Numbered from the stretch's first letter, positions 1-8,391 are shown. The stretch: DNA of 64,000 nt from [Bacillus] enclensis (GCF_001456935.1 NZ_KQ758483.1:960390-1024389); one strand, 5' to 3'. Notes: generated by a model not told the origin, from the letters alone. Numbers and translations: made by a program.

Positions 1-690
1 ATCAATGACAAATTGACGGATTTCAGCCTGCCCGTCTGCCGGAAAGGATACAAGGACGAGGCTCTCGCATTTTGAAATGGGCCGCAGTTTGAGTGTCACT
101 TCAGTCAGCACGCCGATTGTACCCATGGAACCGATGAACAGCTTATTCATGTCATAACCGGCCACATTTTTCACAACTTTCCCGCCAGAGCGGATGATCG
201 TGCCGTCAGGATAGACGACTCGAAGCCCGATGACATTGTCCCTTGCTGATCCGTAGCCGAGCCTCTTGGGACCGCTTTCATTTGCAGCGATGATTCCACC
301 GATGGTTGCTTCGCCTGGCCAAGCCGGATCGAGTGCGATTTTCTGGCCGTGCGCTGCCAGATAAGACTGCAGTTCCTTAAAGGTCGTGCCGGCTTTGACT
401 GTTATGGTCAAGTCACCCGTCGCATGTTCCACTACTCCTTTGTAATCTGCCATTGAGAGAATAATGTCTGCAGACTCAACAAGCCCTCCGTAGCCTCTCT
501 TCGTCCCGCAGCCTTCCACAATCACTTTCTTCCCATTTTCATTTGCGTATTTTACTATCGCTGCAACCTCTTCTTCCGATACTGGATAGACGTTAAGGCC
601 GCCGCCGTTCCCGAAGCGGTCCAGCTTCCCTTCTTTAAACCGCGCTTCCGGCACTTCGTTAGTCAACTCTGTCACTAGCTCAGTCAGCAT
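1..690 (-). CDS. FAD-binding oxidoreductase, glycolate oxidase GlcE/GlcD-like subunit (partial)
   Basis: The first 230 codons of a FAD-linked 2-hydroxyacid oxidase subunit; the gene runs off the left edge. The start is ATG after an AAGGAG site. From about residue 25 the PCMH-type FAD-binding domain is visible: an EGCGTKRGYGG pyrophosphate loop, then PGEATIGGIIAANESGP, the conserved GSARDNVIGLRVV stretch and KNVAGYDMNKLFIGSMGTIG. These segments are typical of the glycolate oxidase flavin subunits that oxidise glycolate or lactate to the 2-keto acid together with an iron-sulfur subunit. It follows a GntR/FCD regulator on the same strand by 66 bp, which fits a hydroxyacid-utilisation locus. GlcE fits best from the N-terminus; GlcD or an LldE-type partner cannot be excluded without the C-terminus. 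Confidence 0.8.
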   Translation of the reverse strand, partial: MLTELVTELTNEVPEARFKEGKLDRFGNGGGLNVYPVSEEEVAAIVKYANENGKKVIVEGCGTKRGYGGLVESADIILSMADYKGVVEHATGDLTITVKAGTTFKELQSYLAAHGQKIALDPAWPGEATIGGIIAANESGPKRLGYGSARDNVIGLRVVYPDGTIIRSGGKVVKNVAGYDMNKLFIGSMGTIGVLTEVTLKLRPISKCESLVLVSFPADGQAEIRQFVID

Positions 691-756
691 CTTTCACACT
701 CCTTGTTCCGTAATAAGAAACACCGTTTCTGAATAATACGTAAAAAAAAGAACCTC

Positions 757-1449
757 TTATGATTGGGTAAGTACGTTTTTGACTAGCAGTTTCTCAACAA
801 AATCCAGATGCCTGATCATGTTTTCCCTGGCTGCAGGTGCATCGCCTGATTGAATCGATTTGAAGATGCGGTTGTGCTGATCTCCGACAAGGTTCGAGAT
901 ATCCTCCCGGCTCTGGATATGCTGATGGACATCGATCATCGCTTTTCTTGTTGACGCTGAAATGAACGCCATTAATTTCACAAGGATCCCATTCCCGGTA
1001 ATGCGGGCAATCTTCATATGAAACTCGTAATCGGCCTCCCAATTGGCCATCACTTCCTGAGAGAGAAAGCTCTCCAGGATGCGAATATCCTCAATCGTCC
1101 TCTTTTCGGCAGCCATTCCAGCAAGCTCTGGCTCAATCATCTTTCTTGCCTCAAACAATTCGCGAATATCCTTCGTATCAGGCAGCATCAGCTGAGTCGT
1201 GAAGAAATTCTCTGTATTGAAAGCACGTACATACGCTCCTTCCCCCTGCTTCACCTGCAAAATGCCTTTTCCCTTCAACGTTGTCATCGCATCACGGACG
1301 GCTGACCTGCCGACTTCGAACATCTCACAAAGCTCGCGGACGGATGGAAGCTTCTCTTCTTCCTTAAACCTACCCGATCGGATCATTCCTTTGATTCTTT
1401 CCTCCACCTGCTCAGATACCTTCTTCACTGCAATCTTATCTGCTGTCAA
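757..1449 (-). CDS. FadR/GntR-family regulator with FCD ligand domain (LutR-like)
   Basis: A DNA-binding repressor-type protein of about 230 residues. An N-terminal winged helix (about 5-75) has the GntR signature KLPSVRELCEMFEVGRSAVRDA followed by the wing KGKGILQVKQGEGAYV. A C-terminal all-helical FCD domain (about 90-225) carries ELFEARKMIEPELA and the metal/ligand residues of the fold (D and H in WEADYEFHMKIA, later DQHNRIFKSI and RHLDFV). The preferred start is TTG at 1449, preceded by a GGTGGTGG stretch; an upstream TTG at 1473 is also possible. FCD regulators of this subgroup (LutR, LldR, GlcC) respond to lactate or glycolate. The downstream FAD oxidase on the same strand supports that role, but the ligand is inferred. 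Confidence 0.82.
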   Translation of the reverse strand: MTADKIAVKKVSEQVEERIKGMIRSGRFKEEEKLPSVRELCEMFEVGRSAVRDAMTTLKGKGILQVKQGEGAYVRAFNTENFFTTQLMLPDTKDIRELFEARKMIEPELAGMAAEKRTIEDIRILESFLSQEVMANWEADYEFHMKIARITGNGILVKLMAFISASTRKAMIDVHQHIQSREDISNLVGDQHNRIFKSIQSGDAPAARENMIRHLDFVEKLLVKNVLTQS

Positions 1450-1658
1450 TTTCCCACCACCCTGCTTTTTCAATCTTCATCTCTAGTTGTCACATATCTG
1501 ATAAGTTTAGTATGATTCTATTTAAACACCAATAGTTTGAAAATTCAATAATTTTTTCGGTTTTCAACATTTTATTTGCCTCGATAATGAAATCCTTAAC
1601 ATAAATGGCGCCCCGTCTCAGCATATATTTCCACCGGCTGAAGGAGCCATTAAAACAC

Positions 1659-1692
1659 AAAAAAGTGCCGAACCCGATTTCCGTTCAACACT
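1659..1692 (-). terminator. Intrinsic terminator for a minus-strand transcript
   Basis: Read on the minus strand, a 10-bp stem (AGTGTTGAAC pairing with GTTCGGCACT, two G-U pairs) is followed directly by a run of six T. No annotated minus-strand gene lies between here and the bidirectional terminator at 2926-2978, so it should end a short transcript. The small reading frame at 1741-1887 is the obvious candidate. Confidence 0.65.
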
Positions 1693-1740
1693 GATTTCAT
1701 ACTTCATCATTTTCAGTTATTTTTTCTAAACCTGCTTTTT

Positions 1741-1887
1741 TTATTCCTCATTATTTAATAGTATAAAAGGGCAATCATGACAATCGTCTCTAATACCTGT
1801 GCAGGTGGCGATTACATGTTCAGAATCATCGCTCCCTATTGCGAGCGAAATTTCTACGTTTACATCCCTTTCCGTCCTGCTACACAC
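1741..1887 (-). CDS. Possible overlooked 48-residue cysteine-containing protein
   Basis: An unrecognised short frame on the minus strand, starting at GTG (1887) and ending in TAA, followed 48 bp later by a good intrinsic terminator. The predicted product has an acidic body and a cysteine-rich tail (CTGIRDDCHDCPF) that could bind metal or form disulfides. The same frame is open upstream without an ATG. A separate 10-codon frame beginning ATG at about 1911, behind a GGGGGAG ribosome site, stops (TAG) just past the GTG, so translation could be coupled through that short leader, or a frameshift could separate the good ribosome site from the body. The coding call rests on the terminator and on the protein-like composition only; the ribosome site for the GTG itself is poor. 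Confidence 0.35.
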   Translation of the reverse strand: MCSRTERDVNVEISLAIGSDDSEHVIATCTGIRDDCHDCPFILLNNEE

Positions 1888-2118
1888 ACCCGATATTCGA
1901 AAAGTTTCGCATAAAATATAGACTCCCCCTTTGCTTCCATTAGGGGTTTACCCTTTACACAAAAACGTAAACGGTATAAATGAAAATAGTTTAATAAACT
2001 GACAGGAATCTTGTTCTGCCTTCAAAAAAGCGTTCTTCTTCATCTGATCTTTTTATTCCTGCTGTTACCCAACCCAATATCTGTGCTACGATGAAATCAA
2101 TAGGAGGGAGAGGAATTC

Positions 2119-2913
2119 ATGTCTGTTTTTGATAAAGTGGTTGCGAGTATGGGAATAGGTTCTGCTGCGGTTGATACAAAGCTCAAAAGTCCTTTTATTC
2201 AGCAGGGGGAGATACTACATGGAATGGTAGAGGTAAAGGGCGGAAATACAGATCAACGGATAGAAGCCATCAATCTTAAATTAATGACAATGTTCGGCCA
2301 TGAAGGCAGCGATCGATTATCATCGGCCATAGTAGATTCTTTTCAGCTAAATGAACCTTTTACAATTAATAAAGGTGAAAGAAAGACCATTCCGTTCTCT
2401 ATCCAAATCCCGCACTATACGCCCGTAACAATGACAGATCCTCACACCCAACAGAATATACCTCCCGTTTGGATCGAGACGGGAATTGATATCCGGCATG
2501 CAATCGACCCGAAAGACAAGGATTATGTTGCAGTCGAGCCTTCCACCATACACGAAAACATTATTGATGCAATCAAGGTAATTGGCTTTAAATTCAGGCA
2601 GATGGAAAGTCAGAACACTCCTGCATGGGTGAAAACGAAGCGTCCATTTGTACAACAATTCGAATTCATTCCAACTTACGGTAAGTACAACCGGAAGCTC
2701 GACGAACTCGAAGTCTATATTCTTCAAGGCGATCGTGAAACAACTGTATATTTTGAAATTGATAAGCGAAGTAAAGGATCCATGGCGGCTTTCAAGGAAA
2801 AGTTTAATCTCGATGATTATAGAGGAAGCGTAACTCTCGACAATCAACAGATCCTTATTAATAGAAGCAGGGTAAGTGATTCATTTGAACAGATTATAGA
2901 CAATGTCCTATGA
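2119..2913 (+). CDS. spo0M: Sporulation-control protein Spo0M
   Basis: A 264-residue arrestin-like protein of the Spo0M family, close to the usual length of about 258. The opening MSVFDKVVASMGIGSAAVDT, the strand-rich first domain, the linking PVWIETGIDIRHAIDPKD and the second beta domain are characteristic. In B. subtilis Spo0M influences entry into sporulation and cell-end or cytoskeletal processes and is part of the sigma-H and sigma-W regulons. The ATG lies seven bases behind a strong AGGGAG site. It is monocistronic: the next gene converges and a bidirectional terminator separates them. This is a good marker that the organism makes endospores. Confidence 0.93.
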   Translation: MSVFDKVVASMGIGSAAVDTKLKSPFIQQGEILHGMVEVKGGNTDQRIEAINLKLMTMFGHEGSDRLSSAIVDSFQLNEPFTINKGERKTIPFSIQIPHYTPVTMTDPHTQQNIPPVWIETGIDIRHAIDPKDKDYVAVEPSTIHENIIDAIKVIGFKFRQMESQNTPAWVKTKRPFVQQFEFIPTYGKYNRKLDELEVYILQGDRETTVYFEIDKRSKGSMAAFKEKFNLDDYRGSVTLDNQQILINRSRVSDSFEQIIDNVL

Positions 2914-2925
2914 AGTGAGATTCAA

Positions 2926-2978
2926 TAAAAAACAGGCCTTGAATGCAAGAAATTGCTGTATTCAAGGTCTGTTTTTTA
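2926..2978. terminator. Bidirectional terminator between spo0M and the amidase
   Basis: A stem made from CAGGCCTTGAATGCA and TGTATTCAAGGTCTG, with A-rich sequence on the left and T6 on the right, so it can end both converging transcripts. Confidence 0.85.
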
Positions 2979-4145
2979 TTAATAAGCAGTATACCTTCCG
3001 TAATCTCCTGTTACATAAGCTCTTCTGCCATCGTAGATAACTTCCCAATAACCTGAACTGCTATTCTTTCCCCTGACCGAGCCTGTGACCTGAAGGGTCC
3101 GCCCTCTTGCAATGGTACCGATATTCTTGGAATTCAATCTGTCAGGGCGATCTTGTATGATTGCCGCCTGCGTTACGCCCATGACCCTGATTTCACCAAT
3201 CGCGACAGACACCGTGAAAGGATCCGGATTAGATGGTGGCGCCGTTTCTCTGCCTGCACCCTTTACTTTTACAAATTTAGGGGAAGCGGTCACATAATAC
3301 ACATGGCCGCGGGAATTTTTCACTTCATACATATAGGCACCTTCGACCCTTAATTTGCGGAGAACCGCTGAAAATCCGTATCGGAATTTTAACGTCCCTG
3401 CCTTGTATGCATCATTGAAAGTCGGCCTGCTGTAAAAGTCCAGCCCTTCAGATCCTCTGTAAATACTTTCTACACGTTTGCCGGTATAATCAGGTGAAAC
3501 ACCATCTGAACCTGGTTCCAGAGGCTTAATCCCGCCTCCTGGTTTTTCGGTCACATATGGAACTCCAAAGAAATCACACACTCCTCTTGCCTGCTCTTTC
3601 GCTGTCTCACGCTGAAAAACTTCATTGATCATGAGCAGCGCTTCTTTCTCATTATCCATAAAGCCATTCTCTACAAGTACAGCTGCTTTATTGAATTCCC
3701 TTGTCATATGAAGGTTTTGCTCAATGATTCCGCGGAATACTTGCTTCGTTCCCTGCTTCAGATAGTTTGCAATGCTTTCTGCCAGCCTCCTGTCATTCAA
3801 ATCATTGCAATAAATATGAAGCGAAGGTCCTTCAGGGTCTTTGCCCGGACCATTAAATTTCCCGTCGAACGCATTGAAGTGATTGGAAACCAGTGCATCT
3901 GCACCCCTGGAGTTGGCAAGACCCGTCCTTTCCTTCAGTGGAGTATCCCCATCAGTCGGCGCTGTCAAAAGTGTCCTGAAACCACATCTCTCTAATTCTC
4001 CTTTCAAATAGAGCGTTACTTTCTCATTGAATTCATTTTCCCGTATCTGCCTCCCGATGGAAGGAATATAAGGCGTACGCTTTCCTGATGTTCCAAGCCC
4101 ATGACCGTCATCCAGTGCTATTAAATAATCAATAGCTTTAACCAT
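2979..4145 (-). CDS. N-acetylmuramoyl-L-alanine amidase (Amidase_3) with C-terminal SH3-like domains
   Basis: A cell-wall hydrolase of 388 residues that cleaves the bond between N-acetylmuramic acid and the stem peptide. The catalytic domain (about 1-175) has the zinc ligands and acid of Amidase_3: H in ALDDGHG, E in NEFNEKV, H in SNHFNAF and the late E in VENGFMDN. The C-terminal half has two beta-rich segments resembling bacterial SH3 modules, the last with SGYWEVIYDGRRAYV, likely for wall attachment. The start is ATG at 4145, seven bases after GAAGGGGTGAT, rather than an upstream codon. There is no signal peptide, as in sporulation (CwlC-like) or phage-type amidases that act from inside, so release during mother-cell lysis or by a holin is plausible. 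It stands alone. Confidence 0.88.
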   Translation of the reverse strand: MVKAIDYLIALDDGHGLGTSGKRTPYIPSIGRQIRENEFNEKVTLYLKGELERCGFRTLLTAPTDGDTPLKERTGLANSRGADALVSNHFNAFDGKFNGPGKDPEGPSLHIYCNDLNDRRLAESIANYLKQGTKQVFRGIIEQNLHMTREFNKAAVLVENGFMDNEKEALLMINEVFQRETAKEQARGVCDFFGVPYVTEKPGGGIKPLEPGSDGVSPDYTGKRVESIYRGSEGLDFYSRPTFNDAYKAGTLKFRYGFSAVLRKLRVEGAYMYEVKNSRGHVYYVTASPKFVKVKGAGRETAPPSNPDPFTVSVAIGEIRVMGVTQAAIIQDRPDRLNSKNIGTIARGRTLQVTGSVRGKNSSSGYWEVIYDGRRAYVTGDYGRYTAY

Positions 4146-4209
4146 TAAATCTATCACCCCTTCTACTATTGAAATACGCAGAGATTGCACGAAAGGTCAC
4201 GCCATGCTC

Positions 4210-4268
4210 AAAAAAACCAAGGTAACAGGGATACCGGTGATGTAACCGGTACTCCTGTCGCCTTGGTT
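4210..4268 (-). terminator. Terminator of the NIPSNAP gene
   Basis: On the minus strand a long imperfect stem starting AACCAAGG and ending CCTTGGTT, with an inner ACCGG/CCGGT pair, is followed by T6. Confidence 0.8.
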
Positions 4269-4314
4269 AATATTTTTATAGTTGCTGTTTGGTACAATGC
4301 CAGAGATGTTCATT

Positions 4315-4674
4315 CTATTTTAATATGATGGTACTTTCATTGGTTAGAGTTGATTCTAGAAAGTCCTGATCGATCTTAAAGAAAGAACCTTTAAGTTTCT
4401 CTCTCCCTCCCATTTGAGCAAACCATTCCTGAACTCTCTTAATATGCGGCTCATCACTTCTGACTTTCCCTTCAATTATTTCATATTCTTCATAGCTGTC
4501 GTACTCCCAAATAGCGAAGATTTCAACTGCTTCTTCATCCGAGGAGGTCTTCCACCTGCCAATCAATCTAGCTCCATGCTTCAACTGGACTGGCAGGAGG
4601 GTGTCGTTGAAGTGCTGATTGAATTCATTCACCATTCCTGATGCCAATTTATATACTTTTCTCCTATAAATCAT
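4315..4674 (-). CDS. NIPSNAP-family protein
   Basis: A 119-residue protein with the ferredoxin-like, dimeric alpha/beta-barrel fold of NIPSNAP proteins. Visible hallmarks are the YKLASGMVNEFNQHF opening helix, HGARLIGRWKT, an EIFAIWEYDSYEEYE strand-helix and a late helix with VQEWF. Members are small cytoplasmic proteins without an established enzymatic role in bacilli. The ATG at 4674 follows AAGGGGG at normal distance. Its terminator is at 4210-4268. The next gene upstream (an acetyltransferase) ends only 19 bp before it, so the two may be cotranscribed. Confidence 0.8.
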   Translation of the reverse strand: MIYRRKVYKLASGMVNEFNQHFNDTLLPVQLKHGARLIGRWKTSSDEEAVEIFAIWEYDSYEEYEIIEGKVRSDEPHIKRVQEWFAQMGGREKLKGSFFKIDQDFLESTLTNESTIILK

Positions 4675-4693
4675 TCCATGTCCCCCTTTTTCA

Positions 4694-5161
4694 TCATGTC
4701 AGGCGATGACCCTCTTCCCTGGCTTTAATATATCCATAATAACTGCATGTTCCGTTTTCCGATAAATCCTTTACTTCAAACCCGCAATTTTTATAAAATG
4801 GAAAATTATCTGCAGATGTATGGGCAAACCAGTCACCGTGTGGAAGCTTCCCGACACAGAGTTCAACCAGTTTCCTTCCGATTCCCCTTCCCCTGTAATC
4901 GGTGGAGACAACAAGATCCATTATATTGGCAGCCATAATCTGATCGGATATCACCCTTACCATCCCGATCATTTCATTCCCATCCCATACTGTAAACGCC
5001 CAGGTAGAATTCTCAAAGATCAATGTGAATTTCTCTTTTTGCCATTGAGGTGTTGTCCGGACCCATCCTGCATCTTTAAAAAGGCATTCAACTGCATCTG
5101 CCGGTACTCCCTTTGTTCCCTCACGTATAATCATTCCGTTAAAAAATTGATACATAGGCAA
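4694..5161 (-). CDS. GNAT-family N-acetyltransferase
   Basis: A 155-residue acetyl-CoA-dependent acyltransferase. The acetyl-CoA-binding motif A is clear (DLVVSTDYRGRGIGRKLVE, with the R-G-R-G-I-G turn near residue 95), followed by motif B (NFPFYKNCGFEV). The N-terminal part is divergent and gives no substrate clue. The start is ATG after AAGGAGA. It sits just upstream of the NIPSNAP gene on the same strand. Confidence 0.87.
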   Translation of the reverse strand: MPMYQFFNGMIIREGTKGVPADAVECLFKDAGWVRTTPQWQKEKFTLIFENSTWAFTVWDGNEMIGMVRVISDQIMAANIMDLVVSTDYRGRGIGRKLVELCVGKLPHGDWFAHTSADNFPFYKNCGFEVKDLSENGTCSYYGYIKAREEGHRLT

Positions 5162-5250
5162 TCTCCTTCTATTATTAAGTCATTTGTGCTGTTTCGTTCT
5201 TCAAAAAATAAGCTCATATTCAATTAGTAAATGGGGCAGCAAAACAACCA

Positions 5251-6012
5251 TCACTCTTTAAACAAGTGAACCAGCAGTCTTTCGCGGTCATCGATAAATT
5301 GCTTCATCAATTTATAATGTCCCGTATCTTCAAGGCGTGATTCTGTCATCCCTGACTCACTTAATTCAATGATTTTAGCATCCGGGTATGCCATCACTAT
5401 GGGTGAGTGGGTCGAAATGATGAATTGGGACCCCTGTTGGACCAGTTCATTAATCCGGGCAAGCATCGACAGCTGGCGCAGAGGTGATAATGCCGCTTCC
5501 GGTTCATCCAGTATGTATAGTCCGTTACCGCGGAAACGTTCAGTGAAAGCTGCAAAAAATGATTCACCATGCGACTGCTCATGAAGCGATTTACCACCGA
5601 AAGAGTCGATCACTTTGGGGACAGGTAATGGTTCCCTGTCCATTTCTTCTATATTTGAAGCGACATTATAGAAGGTTTCTGCTCTGAAAAAGAAACTGTC
5701 CTTTGCCCGTTCAACACCTTTAACGATCCGCAAATACTCATGCAGATCAGAGTGTGAATCATAGCTGGAGAAATTAAAATTCATCGTTCCCCCCTCTGGG
5801 TTAAAGCCCAATGCAATGGCAATCCCTTCAAGAAGAGTAGACTTCCCCATGCCATTTTCACCTATGATATAGGTGACATTCGGATGAAACATCAACTCAC
5901 TGAAATGTTTCATGACGGGCAGACAAAATGGAAATGAGTTATAAGAGGGAATACGGTCTTCCTTCAGAGATAAACCTCGAATATACTGGGTATCCCTCGT
6001 CAATTTCATCAT
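5251..6012 (-). CDS. AAA_21/RecF-like SMC-type ATPase
   Basis: A 253-residue single-domain ATPase related to the ABC/SMC superfamily. Walker A is GENGMGKST (about 52-60), the signature-like stretch is EQSHGESFFA (about 146-155), Walker B is YILDEPEA (about 167-174) and the H-loop is ISTHSPIVMA (about 199-208). There is no coiled-coil insertion and no transmembrane permease partner, so it is not a transporter subunit. Homologues are annotated only as AAA ATPases; some act with nucleases, but none is adjacent. Tandem ATGs follow AAAGGAG. Substrate and role are unknown. Confidence 0.82.
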   Translation of the reverse strand: MMKLTRDTQYIRGLSLKEDRIPSYNSFPFCLPVMKHFSELMFHPNVTYIIGENGMGKSTLLEGIAIALGFNPEGGTMNFNFSSYDSHSDLHEYLRIVKGVERAKDSFFFRAETFYNVASNIEEMDREPLPVPKVIDSFGGKSLHEQSHGESFFAAFTERFRGNGLYILDEPEAALSPLRQLSMLARINELVQQGSQFIISTHSPIVMAYPDAKIIELSESGMTESRLEDTGHYKLMKQFIDDRERLLVHLFKE

Positions 6013-6144
6013 GATTCTCCTTTCGATTTTAAGCGCATATATAATTGTAATTCTATTTCCAAGCCGCCATTCCCTCCCATTATCAGCATTTCACATGATT
6101 TAGAGGGCTGCCCAACTCCTTATTTCCTCAAAATAAAGATAATG

Positions 6145-6172
6145 AAAAAAGCCCTCCATATTGGAAGAGCTT
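6145..6172 (-). terminator. Terminator of the 2OG-oxygenase gene
   Basis: On the minus strand AGCTCTTCCA pairs with TGGAGGGCT around an ATA loop (one bulge), followed by T6. Confidence 0.75.
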
Positions 6173-6180
6173 TCTTCTCT

Positions 6181-6840
6181 TTATCGATACACTTTTCTTC
6201 TCATCCATTGCGTCGCTGCCCATTTGTCGCCTGTTATTACCGGGCCGCCGCCATGAAGGGTGAGTTCATTCAGCTCCTGGCTGTCATAAAAATACTCAAA
6301 ATAAACGGCCATCCCTTTTTGAGGAGATACAGAAAAATTCAATTTAGGAAAATAGGTTTCCCCGCCTTCTTCCACGTCATTAAGGTACATGACCAGCGTG
6401 CTGATTCGCGGGTTGGTGACAGGTTTAGTTGATGCCGACCTGAAGAAGTCAAAGTGCGCTTTGTACTCCTGCCCGATTTTATAATTCAATATTTGGAGCC
6501 CCTCACCGTGTTCTACCGGGATGTTCATGATTTGAGAAACCCTTTTCTCAATTTTCACTACCAACTCATTCTCGGCTTCTTCAAAAAACATGCTGCTGCT
6601 GGTGCGTAGTTCATCCACACTGCGTGTATTTCCGATTTTGGACCGGTTCATACGCTCTTTAGAAAGCTGGATGAGCTCATCGCATTCTTCATGGCTCAAT
6701 ACATCTGCCAAAACCACGATACAAGGTTCTTCCATTCTTGCAATGACTTTTATCTCACGGTCCTCCGTGATGATTTTATTCCCTTGATGATGAAAGATAC
6801 TTTGTTCCTTAATCTGCATTTCCTTTGATTCAATAATCAA
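6181..6840 (-). CDS. 2-oxoglutarate/Fe(II) oxygenase, prolyl 4-hydroxylase (P4Hc) family
   Basis: A 219-residue dioxygenase that should couple oxidation of 2-oxoglutarate to hydroxylation of a protein or peptide side chain. The double-stranded beta-helix core has the iron-binding H-x-D (YKAHFDFF, about residue 130), the distal H in LTLHGGGPV (about 201) and the 2OG-binding K in GDKWAATQW. GGETYFPKLNFSVSPQKGMAVYF is the typical core of bacterial and anthrax-type prolyl 4-hydroxylases. The start is TTG at 6840 after GAGG. Collagen-like spore-surface proteins are known targets in the B. cereus group; the target here is not visible. Confidence 0.9.
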   Translation of the reverse strand: MIIESKEMQIKEQSIFHHQGNKIITEDREIKVIARMEEPCIVVLADVLSHEECDELIQLSKERMNRSKIGNTRSVDELRTSSSMFFEEAENELVVKIEKRVSQIMNIPVEHGEGLQILNYKIGQEYKAHFDFFRSASTKPVTNPRISTLVMYLNDVEEGGETYFPKLNFSVSPQKGMAVYFEYFYDSQELNELTLHGGGPVITGDKWAATQWMRRKVYR

Positions 6841-7509
6841 TTTTCCTCAACCTCTTCATTTTTTTAATATTCCGAATACTCAATGAAAACGAGTCGTCCG
6901 GCAGGCTGTAATAACAAGTGCAACAACATATTCGAAAATATCCAGATGTAAATATCACACATAATTTGTATTAATTTTACACCCTGCCTCCTAAAAAAAG
7001 AAGTGCTTTTTTACTCTGTTTATGACATATTTTCTACATAATCTTTTTAGTTGTGATGTCTGGAGAACGTCCTCCAAGTATCGGCCGCCTTCCGCCTTCG
7101 TTCCTGAGATTCACTCCTGAATGTTTCAACTCACCTTGGTTAAAAGATGCAAAAAGCCTGTCCGTTGATCACTTTTCCAAAGGGTAACAAAGGACAGACT
7201 TCATTGAATGGCGCTTCGCTTGCTAAAAATCTGGTGAAATTGAAATTTTCTATTGGTTTTGCTCCAATAATTGAGGTTATGGAGTTGTTTCGTGGTTTCA
7301 ACTTAGCCTACTACCCTTTTCAGCTCATTCATTAACCCAAATCAATGATTTTCATTCCACTTTTGAAAAATACATTCCTCTTTAACGTTTTTCAATCCAG
7401 GTTAGAGAAATACGTTCCAGATATCAGATTTTCATTCCACTTTTCCTAAAATACGTTCCACTTGTCGAATAATCTTTATTCGTCCACCGATACCGGGAAG
7501 GACGCAAAC
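6841..7509. other. Long intergenic region with a repeat array
   Basis: About 670 bp between the oxygenase and the TauE/SafE gene. It holds an imperfect hairpin near 7155-7205 (CTGTCC/GGACAG) and the 20-bp-register array at 7345-7462. The weak plus-strand frame at 7147-7335 lacks a ribosome site. I see no promoter or gene I can support. Confidence 0.5.
7345..7462 (-). repeat. Intergenic array of alternating 20-bp half-units, copy 1
   Basis: Read on the minus strand, six half-units of 20-21 bp alternate between a TGGAACGTATTTC/T type and a TGGAATGAAAATC type. The same alternating design with the same TGGAACGTATTTT core occurs at 31317-31435 in the opposite orientation. There are no unique spacers and no coding potential, so it is neither CRISPR nor a coding repeat. 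Confidence 0.7.
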
Positions 7510-8235
7510 TTAATAAAAGATACTATTGATTAATAAATACAAACCTGTGAAAGCTAACAGAAAATAAGTAAAAATCGTGAAAATCCGCTGGTTGACCCAG
7601 TTAAATAGATATTGGCCGGCCAGCAGACCGAGGAACACAACAGGGATGGCATACAAACTTGATTTCCATATAACTGAATCGGTACCTGTAAATATGAGCT
7701 GGGTTATCAGACTGATCAGATAGATGAAGAGATAAAATGCCAGTGTGGTGGAACGCAACACTTCCTTTTTCGTATCTGTCCCCGTAAAATACAGCAGCAG
7801 CGGAGGGCCTGGCATTCCGATGCTTGTCGTCAGAATGCCTGAAGTCCCCCCTATCAGGTAATCCCGTAGTGGTGTCCGTTTGATCCTGAACCTCATGATA
7901 AGTAAAACAGTCAGAACCAGCAGGATGACACTGACAACAATATTGAACATGGTAAGGTCTCCAATCGTCATAAAAATAATTAACCCGACCGGAGCCCCCG
8001 CCAGACTCCCTCCAATAAGTTTCCTCATTAACTCATAATTTATGGACTCCCTAATTTTCCATATAAGAGCGATGGAAATGAGCAGTGAAAGAATGAGATT
8101 GATCTGAATCGCTTCAGCAGGTTGGAAAAGCAGGAGTAAAAAAGGCGTGGCCATGATGGAGAACCCAAAACCTGTGCTTGTCTGAAGAGTGGAAGCGATG
8201 AAAATGATAAGTATAAAAATAAATAGGTCTGTCAA
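7510..8235 (-). CDS. TauE/SafE (TSUP) family membrane transporter
   Basis: A 241-residue polytopic protein with seven to eight predicted membrane helices. The N-terminal QTSTGFGFSIMATPFLLLLF and the internal repeat IGGTSGILTTSIGMPGPPLLLYF (about 128-150) are the paired signature segments of the TSUP family, which exports or imports sulfite, sulfonates or other small organosulfur and carboxylate anions. The start is TTG at 8235, eight bases after AAGGGGG. It is a single gene; the substrate cannot be read from context. Confidence 0.88.
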   Translation of the reverse strand: MTDLFIFILIIFIASTLQTSTGFGFSIMATPFLLLLFQPAEAIQINLILSLLISIALIWKIRESINYELMRKLIGGSLAGAPVGLIIFMTIGDLTMFNIVVSVILLVLTVLLIMRFRIKRTPLRDYLIGGTSGILTTSIGMPGPPLLLYFTGTDTKKEVLRSTTLAFYLFIYLISLITQLIFTGTDSVIWKSSLYAIPVVFLGLLAGQYLFNWVNQRIFTIFTYFLLAFTGLYLLINSIFY

Positions 8236-8356
8236 AATGGAACCCCCTTAAGTCTTCATCCCCCATTTTATCATTGTTTAAATAACGTAAAGACCCTGAT
8301 TTGATTGTCGTTCTCTCCTCATCATCAGTATTAGCAAAAATTTAAGTGGTTTCCCA

Positions 8357-8386
8357 ATAAAAAAGCCTGCCCTATTGGACAGACCT
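8357..8386 (-). terminator. Terminator of the sigma/anti-sigma fusion gene
   Basis: On the minus strand GTCTGTCC pairs with GGGCAGGC (two G-U pairs) around an AATA loop and is followed by T6. Confidence 0.75.
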
Positions 8387-8391
8387 CTAAG

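Larger units (their letters stand above)
1450..2118. other. Intergenic region between the GntR regulator and spo0M
   Basis: About 670 bp. It contains the terminator at 1659-1692 and the possible small gene at 1741-1887. The spo0M ribosome site (TAGGAGGGAG) sits at its right end. I looked for sigma-H- and sigma-W-type promoters before spo0M, as known for B. subtilis, and found no match good enough to place. Confidence 0.4.

Noticed and set aside
2347..2847. A 166-codon frame antisense to spo0M
   Set aside because: A shadow of the well-supported spo0M gene, without a start signal.
5251..6012. Part of an anti-phage defence system
   Set aside because: The SMC-like ATPase has no nuclease or effector partner beside it, and the flanking genes are ordinary enzymes.
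7147..7335. A 62-codon plus-strand frame
   Set aside because: No ribosome site, overlaps an imperfect hairpin, and does not read like a folded protein.
7345..7462. CRISPR-like array
   Set aside because: Units are only 20 bp, alternate between two words with no unique spacers, and no cas gene is present.
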